DNA from: Virgisporangium aurantiacum
GTDB taxonomy: Bacteria > Actinomycetota > Actinomycetes > Mycobacteriales > Micromonosporaceae
Length of the DNA stretch: 64,000 nt
Direction of reading: 5' to 3'
Assembly: GCF_016863635.1 (NCBI RefSeq)
Contig: NZ_BOPG01000057.1
Span: 1 to 64,000 of the forward strand
Shown piece after piece: positions 58,662-64,000 of the stretch; positions within the stretch are counted from its first letter, which is position 1, and every line of letters begins with the position of its first letter. Made by a program: the position numbers and the translations under genes. The notes beneath the pieces were generated by a model. The model had not been told where the DNA came from, made no database searches, and saw nothing but the letters and a program-made list of their open reading frames with translations.

Positions 58662-59567
58662 GTGAGCACGGAGCCACCCGAACTCGACCTCGCCCGGGTG
58701 CCGGCCTTCTGGCAGGCGCTCGGGCTTTCCGGTCTCATCGACGTGCACGTCCACTTCCTGCCGCCGCGCATGCTGCGCCGGGTGTGGGCCTACTTCGACA
58801 ACGTCGGCCCGCTCACCGGGATGGCGTGGCCGATCACCTACCGCTGGCCCGACGAGGACCGCGTGCGGCACCTCGAGTCCATGGGCGTCCGCCGGTTCCC
58901 GGCCCTCGCCTACGCGCACAAGCCCGACATGGCCGCCGACCTCAACGACTGGACGCTCGACTTCGGCGCGACGACCCCGGGATGCGTGCCCACCGCCACG
59001 TTCTACCCCGAACCGTCCGTACTGTCCTATGTGGACAAAGCGCTGGCCGCTGGTGCGCGCGTCTTCAAGGTGCACATCCAGGTGGGTGGCTACGACCCGC
59101 GGGAACCGGTGCTCGACCCGGTGTGGGGACGGCTGGCGGAGGCACGGATCCCGGCGATCGTCCACTGTGGATCGGGACCCGCGCCGGGCGCCTTCACCGG
59201 GCCGGAGCGGTTCGCGGAGGTGCTCCGCCGCCACCCGCGGCTCCGCGCCGTGATCGCCCACCTCGGCGCGCCCGAGTACCGCGAGTTCGTGGACCTCGCC
59301 GAGCGGTACGAGAACGTCGTCCTCGACACCACGATGGCGTTCACGGACTTCTTCGAGAACACGGGACAGCCGTTCCCGCCGGACCTGCTCCCCCGCCTCG
59401 CGGACCTCGGCCTCGCCGGCAAGGTGGCGCTCGGCAGCGACTACCCGAACATCCCGTACCCGTACGCGCACCAGATCGAGGCCCTGCAGCGGCTCGACCT
59501 GGGCGACGACTGGCTGCGCGCGGTGTGCTGGGCCAACGGCGCCGCGCTCATCGGCGTCCCGATTTAG
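58662..59567 (+). CDS. Amidohydrolase-family (amidohydrolase 2) metal-dependent hydrolase
   Basis: A 301-residue TIM-barrel metal hydrolase or decarboxylase. Metal-ligand positions are the HVHFLPP pair near residue 26, the later HCGS histidine, HLGAPE, and the aspartate of GSDYPN near 260. This is the amidohydrolase 2 pattern shared by decarboxylases such as ACMSD and by lactonases. The substrate is unknown. GTG 58662 is chosen; an open frame runs upstream through the palindromic element. It converges on the hybrid sensor kinase gene, with 40 bp between the two stops. Confidence 0.87.
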   Translation: MSTEPPELDLARVPAFWQALGLSGLIDVHVHFLPPRMLRRVWAYFDNVGPLTGMAWPITYRWPDEDRVRHLESMGVRRFPALAYAHKPDMAADLNDWTLDFGATTPGCVPTATFYPEPSVLSYVDKALAAGARVFKVHIQVGGYDPREPVLDPVWGRLAEARIPAIVHCGSGPAPGAFTGPERFAEVLRRHPRLRAVIAHLGAPEYREFVDLAERYENVVLDTTMAFTDFFENTGQPFPPDLLPRLADLGLAGKVALGSDYPNIPYPYAHQIEALQRLDLGDDWLRAVCWANGAALIGVPI

Positions 59568-59568
59568 G

Positions 59569-59606
59569 CCGCCGAGCGGTCCCCGCTCGGCGGCCTAAAT
59601 CGTATC
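59569..59606. terminator. Inverted repeat between convergent amidohydrolase and kinase genes
   Basis: GGCCGCCGAGCGG (59569-59581) pairs with CCGCTCGGCGGCC (59584-59596) in a perfect 13-bp stem, followed by TAAATCG. It fills the gap between two stops and probably terminates the amidohydrolase transcript, and possibly also the kinase transcript. Confidence 0.75.
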
Positions 59607-59607
59607 T

Positions 59608-61167
59608 TTACGAAATCGGAAGGCCGAACGACACGGTGGTGCCCACGCCCGGCGTGGACGATATTCCGATCCAGCCGGCGTGCGCCTCCACGATCGCCTT
59701 GCTGATCGCGAGCCCGAGGCCGCTGCCGTTGATGGCGCGGCGCTGCGTCTCCGCCGAGCGGAAGAACCGGGTGAACAGGCGGGTCTGCTCGGCGGCGGTA
59801 ATACCGATGCCGGTGTCGGCGACCGAGACGAGGATCTCTCCGGCGTCGGCACGGGCCGTCACCCGGACCGTTCCGCCGTCGGGTGAGAACTTGACGGCGT
59901 TCGACAGCAGGTTCAGCAGCACCCGCTCGATCTGCGGGCCGTCGGCGTCGAGCTCCGGCAGGGAGTCGGCGGCGTCGAGCTTGATGGCGACCTCCGGCGG
60001 CGCGCTCGCCCGGGTCGCCTCGACCGCACTGAGCAGAAGGTCGGCGAGCCGCACCGGGCCGCAGGTGAGGGTGAGCGTGCCGGCCTCGATGTCGGCGAAC
60101 GTCAGCACGTCGTCGATGAGGGCGAGCAGCCGGCGGCCGTTGCGGTCGATGATCGAGATGAGGCGACGGTCGTCGTCGCCGAACACGTTGTTGACGTCTT
60201 CGGCGAGCATCTCGGTGTAGCCACGGATGCTGGTGAGCGGCGTCCGTAGCTCGTGCGAGACGGTCGCGATGAACTCGCTCTTCAGCCGGTCGAGTTCCTG
60301 CAGTTCGGCGTTTGACCGGGCCAACTGCTCGGTCTGCCGCTGCAACGCCTGCTCGGCGCGCCGCCGGGCGCTGATGTCGGCGATCTGATGGACGATCGGG
60401 CTCCCGTCGACCCCGTTCGGGGTGATCAGCGACGCCGAGTACTGCGTCCACGTCACCTTGCCGTCGCGACCCGCCAGCCGGACCTCGCGCACCGGCCGGC
60501 CGAGGTGGTCGTCGTCGGACCGGCCGCGGGGCCGGGCCCGGCGCTCGCCGTCGCGGCCCTCGCCGAGCAGCTTGATGTACTCGGCCAGCACCGGCCGGTC
60601 GTCGGGCAGCACCAGTTCGTCGAACGGCCGGCCGCGGACCTCGGCCATGCTCAACCCGGCCATCTCCAGCAGCGCCGCGTTCGCCTCGATCACCTCGCCG
60701 TCGGCCGCCGTGACCGCCATGCCGACCGGCGCGTGGTCGAACGCCGCCCGGAACCGCCGCTCGTGCTGCTGCGACTGCGCCTCGGCGTGCCGGCGGGCGT
60801 GGTCGAGGCGACGCTGGGCGAGCGCGTGCTCGACCGCCGGGCCGAGCCGGGCCAGCCGGTCCTTGAGCAGGTAGTCGACGGCGCCGCGGCGCAGCGCCTC
60901 GACGCAGGCGTCTTCGCTCATCGCACCGCTGATGACGATGACCGGGGGCGGGTCGGGCAACGCACCGATCAACCGCAACGCCTGCAACGCGCCGAATCCG
61001 GGCAGGTTGTAGTCGGCGAGCACGATGTCGGGAGACCGGCCGAGGCCGGCGACCAGCCCCGGCTCGTCGTCGACGCGGCTCCACTCGGGATCGAAGCCGG
61101 CCCGTTTCAGCTCGAAGACCAGCAGTTCGGCGTCGTCGGGGTTGTCTTCGAGCAGCAGCGCCCTCAT
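59608..61167 (-). CDS. Hybrid receiver-PAS-histidine kinase
   Basis: A 519-residue soluble kinase. It starts with a receiver domain (LLEDNPDDAELL, acceptor aspartate in VLADYNLPG, lysine in YLLKDRLA). A PAS domain (about 140-265) and a short coil (ARRRAEQALQRQTEQLARSN) follow. HisKA has FIATVSHELRTPLTSIRGYTEML and HATPase_c has NLLSNAVKFSPDGG, DTGIG and GSGLGLAIS. No membrane segment is seen. It overlaps the upstream receiver gene by 4 bp. The order suggests a phosphorelay with the neighbouring single receiver and membrane kinase. Confidence 0.92.
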   Translation of the reverse strand: MRALLLEDNPDDAELLVFELKRAGFDPEWSRVDDEPGLVAGLGRSPDIVLADYNLPGFGALQALRLIGALPDPPPVIVISGAMSEDACVEALRRGAVDYLLKDRLARLGPAVEHALAQRRLDHARRHAEAQSQQHERRFRAAFDHAPVGMAVTAADGEVIEANAALLEMAGLSMAEVRGRPFDELVLPDDRPVLAEYIKLLGEGRDGERRARPRGRSDDDHLGRPVREVRLAGRDGKVTWTQYSASLITPNGVDGSPIVHQIADISARRRAEQALQRQTEQLARSNAELQELDRLKSEFIATVSHELRTPLTSIRGYTEMLAEDVNNVFGDDDRRLISIIDRNGRRLLALIDDVLTFADIEAGTLTLTCGPVRLADLLLSAVEATRASAPPEVAIKLDAADSLPELDADGPQIERVLLNLLSNAVKFSPDGGTVRVTARADAGEILVSVADTGIGITAAEQTRLFTRFFRSAETQRRAINGSGLGLAISKAIVEAHAGWIGISSTPGVGTTVSFGLPIS

Positions 61168-61610
61168 GTGGACGCCTCGGTCTTGTTGAGCTCCAGCCAG
61201 TAGGTGCCGATGTCCTGAACCGCCCGGAAGAACCGCTCCATGTCGACCGGCTTCACGATGTAGCTGTTGGCGCCGTACTCGTAGCAGCGGCGCAGGTCGA
61301 CGTCTTCGGTGGAGGTCGTCAGCATCACCACGGGCAGGTGCCGGGTGCGCGGATCGGCCTTGATGCGGCGCAGCACCTCCGGCCCGTCGATGAGCGGCAG
61401 CTTGACGTCGAGCAGGATGAGCCGCGGCTCGTCGTGCGCGCCGCGGCCCGCGTACCGGCCCTCCCGGTACAGGTACTCCAGCGCCTCGGCGCCGTCGCGC
61501 ACGACATCGACCGGATTGCCGAATCCGCCCCGGTCAAACGCGAGCAGCGCCAACTCCAGGTCGGACGGGTTGTCCTCCACCAGCAGCACCCGCGTCGGCA
61601 GAAACGACAT
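61164..61610 (-). CDS. Single-domain receiver (CheY/Rcp1-like response regulator)
   Basis: A 148-residue stand-alone receiver. It shows the acidic pair in VEDNPSD, the acceptor aspartate in ILLDVKLPLIDG, the Thr in VVMLTTS and the lysine in YIVKPVDMERF. The length and the EALEYLYREG insertion match the Rcp1 class that works with phytochrome-type kinases. It has no output domain, so it should act as a phosphate shuttle. AAGGAAGGGAG precedes ATG 61610. Its first 77 bp overlap the end of the membrane kinase gene, and it overlaps the hybrid kinase gene by 4 bp. Confidence 0.92.
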   Translation of the reverse strand: MSFLPTRVLLVEDNPSDLELALLAFDRGGFGNPVDVVRDGAEALEYLYREGRYAGRGAHDEPRLILLDVKLPLIDGPEVLRRIKADPRTRHLPVVMLTTSTEDVDLRRCYEYGANSYIVKPVDMERFFRAVQDIGTYWLELNKTEAST

Positions 61611-63795
61611 CGGTGGCTCCCTTCCTTTCGTGGCTGAGCTTCGGGAGCGTGAAATGGAAAGTGGCGCCGCGGTCGGTTTCGCCCTCGGCCCAGATGCGGC
61701 CGCCGTGGCGAAGAACTATCCGGGACGCGAGTGCGAGCCCGACGCCCGTGCCTTCGTAGTCTTCGGCCCGGTGCAGCCGCTGGAACACCTGGAAAAGCCG
61801 GTCGACGTACTGCGAATCGAAGCCTGCTCCGTTGTCTTTCACGAAGTAGGCGTCGTCTGTAAAGCCGACCTCGATTCGAGTCTCCGCGCGGGAACGGGTG
61901 TACTTCAGCGCGTTGTGCAGCAGGTTCGCCACCACCTGGCGGATCAGGCGCCGGTCGCCCGCGGCGGGCGGCAGGTCACCCACCACCAGCTCGACGCGCC
62001 GGCCCACCCGGTCGGGCGCAAGCTCGTCCCATACCTCGTCCACCAGACGGTCGAGCCGGACCTCCTCGTGCGACAGCTCCTGCCGCTGCAACCGGGAGAA
62101 CGCCAGCAGCCCGTCGATGAGTTCGCCCATCGTCTGCGCACCGGCGCGCACCCGGGCGACATAGCGGCGGCCGGTGTCGTCGAGGAACGTGGCGTAGTCG
62201 AGTTCGAGCATCCGGGCGAACCCGTCGACGGCCCGCAGCGGCGCGCGCAGGTCGTGCGAGACGCTGTACGAGAACGCCTCCAGCTCGGCGTTCGCCGCCC
62301 GCAACTGCTCCGCGCGGGCGGCCAGTTGGGCGGTGCGCCGGTCGACCCGGTCCTCCAGTTCGGCGTTGAGCCGGCGGACCGCGTCCTCGGCGGCCCGCCG
62401 ATCGGTGACGTCGTGGAACACCGCCACCGCGCCCGGCTGCCCGGCGGCCGGGTCGAGCGGCCGGGCGGACACGTTCAGGCGCGCGCCGTCCGGCCGGCCC
62501 GGGTTGCGGGCGATCATCTCCTCGTCGGTGACCCACTCGCCGTGCAGGGCCCGGATGATCGGCATCTCGGCTATGGCGAACGCGCTGACGCCGTCGGCCT
62601 TGAACAGCCCGTAGCGGTTGGCCCAGTCGTCGGGGTCCGCCGACTCGACCGGGCTGCCGACCAGCGACCGGGCGGCGGGATTGCTCAGGATGAACCGGCC
62701 GTCGCCGTCCATCACCGCGACGCCGTCACCGATGCTGTCCATCACGGCGCCGAGCAGGCCCGCCTGCCGGCGCGCCTCGCGTTCCGCCGCGCGGGCCTCG
62801 GCGGTGGCCGTGTACACCTCCGACTCCAGCCGGCGCCGCACCGTGGCCAGCACGTAGACGAGCGCGGTCAGGAGGCCGGTGAGCGCGACGCCGCCGGCGG
62901 CGATCCCGGTGTCGAGCGGGGTGTCGGTGCCGGGCAGGGCCGACCGGTCGGCGGCCACCCGCATCGTCCACTGCTGGTCGGCGATCACCAGGTCGGCGAC
63001 GGCGGTCAGCTCCGGCCGGCCCTTGTCGGAACCGGTCACCCGGGCGATCGGCAGCGCACCGGAGCCGGCGTGGACGTCCACCTGGAACCAGCCCTTGGCT
63101 CCCGCCGGCAGCAGCCGGTTCAGCAGGTCGGCGGCCCGGACGCCGATGACCACCCAGGCCTGGAACCGGCCCGCGGCGTCGGTGACCGGGGTCGCGAACA
63201 CCACCGACCGCTTCTGCGCCTCGTCAGGCCGGCCGCGGTCCCGGATCAGCACGTACGGATCCGAGACCGTGGTGCCGCCGCTCGTCCGCGCCCGCAGCAG
63301 CGCCGCCGTCGGCTCCGGAACCGGGCTGATGTCGGCGCCGACGGTGCGCGGTGAGCCGTCCAGCGCGCGCTGGAGGACGGCGAAGAAGTGCTCCCCGGTC
63401 CCCTCGGGCTTGAGGGTCAGCCCGGTGACGCCGCGGTCCCGCCAGGTCGCCTGGGTCTGCGCCACCCGGTCCGACGTGGCCGGCACCATGAGCGCCACGG
63501 CGGTGACGCCGCGCAGGTCGAGGCCGGCCAGCGGCGCGGTCGCGGCGTCGAATCCGGCCGGCGTCACCGGGTCCTGGCCGCCGAGGCCGCCGGCGACCGT
63601 CTTGAGCGCGTCGGTGTAGCGCTGCAGTTCGAACTGCACGGCCGCCCGCGCCGACAGCGTGGTCCGGTCGATCAGGCTCCGGGCGTTGTCCCACTCGTGC
63701 GCGTGCACGAGGGCGGCTGCGGCACCGGTGGCGAGCAGGCCGATGACCGCCACCACGCAGGCGGCGGTCAGAGCAGTCGCCCGACTCCTACCCAC
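61534..63795 (-). CDS. Membrane sensor histidine kinase with CHASE-like and PAS domains
   Basis: A 753-residue kinase. An N-terminal membrane helix (about 10-30), an extracytoplasmic domain (about 32-290) of CHASE type and a second helix (about 298-318) are followed by PAS (about 350-470). A helical linker with ELEDRVDRRTAQLAARAEQL leads to a phytochrome-like HisKA with FSYSVSHDLRAPLRAVDGFARML. HATPase_c has LLHNALKYT, DNGAGFD and GVGLALAS. A GTG start is used. Its C-terminus extends about 25 residues past the ATPase core, across the start of the receiver gene. It heads the three-gene signalling cluster. Confidence 0.9.
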   Translation of the reverse strand: MGRSRATALTAACVVAVIGLLATGAAAALVHAHEWDNARSLIDRTTLSARAAVQFELQRYTDALKTVAGGLGGQDPVTPAGFDAATAPLAGLDLRGVTAVALMVPATSDRVAQTQATWRDRGVTGLTLKPEGTGEHFFAVLQRALDGSPRTVGADISPVPEPTAALLRARTSGGTTVSDPYVLIRDRGRPDEAQKRSVVFATPVTDAAGRFQAWVVIGVRAADLLNRLLPAGAKGWFQVDVHAGSGALPIARVTGSDKGRPELTAVADLVIADQQWTMRVAADRSALPGTDTPLDTGIAAGGVALTGLLTALVYVLATVRRRLESEVYTATAEARAAEREARRQAGLLGAVMDSIGDGVAVMDGDGRFILSNPAARSLVGSPVESADPDDWANRYGLFKADGVSAFAIAEMPIIRALHGEWVTDEEMIARNPGRPDGARLNVSARPLDPAAGQPGAVAVFHDVTDRRAAEDAVRRLNAELEDRVDRRTAQLAARAEQLRAANAELEAFSYSVSHDLRAPLRAVDGFARMLELDYATFLDDTGRRYVARVRAGAQTMGELIDGLLAFSRLQRQELSHEEVRLDRLVDEVWDELAPDRVGRRVELVVGDLPPAAGDRRLIRQVVANLLHNALKYTRSRAETRIEVGFTDDAYFVKDNGAGFDSQYVDRLFQVFQRLHRAEDYEGTGVGLALASRIVLRHGGRIWAEGETDRGATFHFTLPKLSHERKGATDVVSADAGAAGGGQPVRPGVGAARV

Positions 63796-63872
63796 GTCGT
63801 TCCATCGGCCGGTCCGGTTGCCGCGTGATGGTTTATCGGTAGCGATGTCGTCCCACCGGTACCCTCTGCCCC

Positions 63873-64000
63873 ATGCATAACCCCCACTGCACCCACTGCG
63901 GCGCGGCGTTCACCGTTCCCGCGTATCCCCGCGTCTGCGCCGGTTGCGGCGAGACGACCTGGCAGAATCCGTTGCCGGTCGCGGTGGTGCTGGCGCCGGT
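63873..64000 (+). CDS. NUDIX hydrolase with N-terminal zinc ribbon (5' part only)
   Basis: Only the first about 42 codons lie in the window. The sequence starts MHNPHCTHCGAAF and continues to VCAGCGETTWQNPLPVAVVLAP. Two CxxC pairs form a zinc ribbon, and the WQNPLPVAVVL stretch is the typical start of a NUDIX hydrolase domain of the NudC-like zinc-ribbon class. No ribosome binding site precedes ATG 63873, so a leaderless mRNA is possible. It is divergent from the membrane kinase gene. The catalytic NUDIX box lies beyond the edge. Confidence 0.8.
   Translation, partial: MHNPHCTHCGAAFTVPAYPRVCAGCGETTWQNPLPVAVVLAP

Noticed and set aside
63859..63883. Minus-strand GGGT-N15-GGGTAC considered as a SigF-type promoter for the membrane kinase
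   Set aside because: The -35 fits only the loosest consensus and overlaps the NUDIX coding start; too weak to call.
1..64000. tRNA, rRNA, riboswitch and prophage genes
   Set aside because: I saw no cloverleaf with a CCA end, no rRNA signature, no recognisable riboswitch core and no phage structural or integrase protein.

Overview
The window is very GC-rich DNA with almost no AT-rich islands, tight operons with 4-bp ATGA/GTGA overlaps, frequent GTG/TTG starts and strong third-position GC bias. It encodes a mycothiol-dependent formaldehyde dehydrogenase, two F420-type LLM oxidoreductases, a SigF-family sigma factor with its anti-sigma kinase, proline-rich Ser/Thr kinase and TPR proteins, and DUF1707, DUF5709 and DUF2795 proteins. 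Together these point to a filamentous actinobacterium. Micromonosporaceae (Actinoplanes or Dactylosporangium-like) is my best guess, by inference only. I saw no rRNA, tRNA, CRISPR array, integrase or transposase. It looks like ordinary chromosomal backbone.

Layout. 1-8.9 kb: a tellurium/stress (Ter) island. Four coupled biosynthetic genes (CitE-like lyase, PRTase-TRSP protein, StiP/PELOTA protein, HAD phosphatase) precede three TerD-family genes, one with two TerD domains and one fused to an FtsK/HerA-like domain without a P-loop. 9.1-13.1 kb: a flavin electron-transfer module (repeat-rich ferric-reductase-like flavoprotein, FMN-binding exported protein, ApbE flavin transferase). 13.2-18.3 kb: a membrane protein with SNAA repeats, an SMP-30 lactonase, an OmpR-type regulator with a frameshifted kinase, and an orphan TAXI lipoprotein. 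18.4-20.5 kb: a WhiA-like protein, then the anti-sigma factor and SigF. 20.5-21.2 kb: a gene-free stretch of long palindromes. 21.2-28.3 kb: two divergent MFS transporters, a large Ser/Thr kinase and a YihY protein. 28.6-33.3 kb: a glyoxalase-like protein, then an ABC transporter coupled to a two-component system. 33.5-40.5 kb: a DUF1800/DUF1501 Tat-type pair, a STAS protein, a TPR protein, a glycosyltransferase and a DUF5709 protein. 40.5-48 kb: mycothiol dehydrogenase, ECF sigma with putative anti-sigma, divergent RecQ, an LLM enzyme, a DUF2795 protein, a calcium-motif membrane protein and CorA. 48-53 kb: a tandem nitrilase-fold protein lacking the catalytic cysteines and a 1.1-kilo-residue TPR/proline-rich/FN3 protein. 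53-64 kb: a kinase-SDR-LLM operon, a NarL-type two-component system, DUF1707, an amidohydrolase, a three-gene kinase/receiver/kinase cluster and the start of a zinc-ribbon NUDIX gene.

Two threads run through the window. First, sequences fitting the SigB/SigF promoter consensus (GTTT or GNNT, 14-16 nt, GGGTA) lie upstream of the anti-sigma gene, the DUF2795 gene, the calcium-motif protein, recQ and the DUF5709 gene. This suggests a local stress regulon read by the SigF encoded here. Second, long perfect palindromes sharing a GATC(T/A)TG(C/G)A core sit directly behind genes, often between convergent genes, and probably act as terminators or form a dispersed repeat family.
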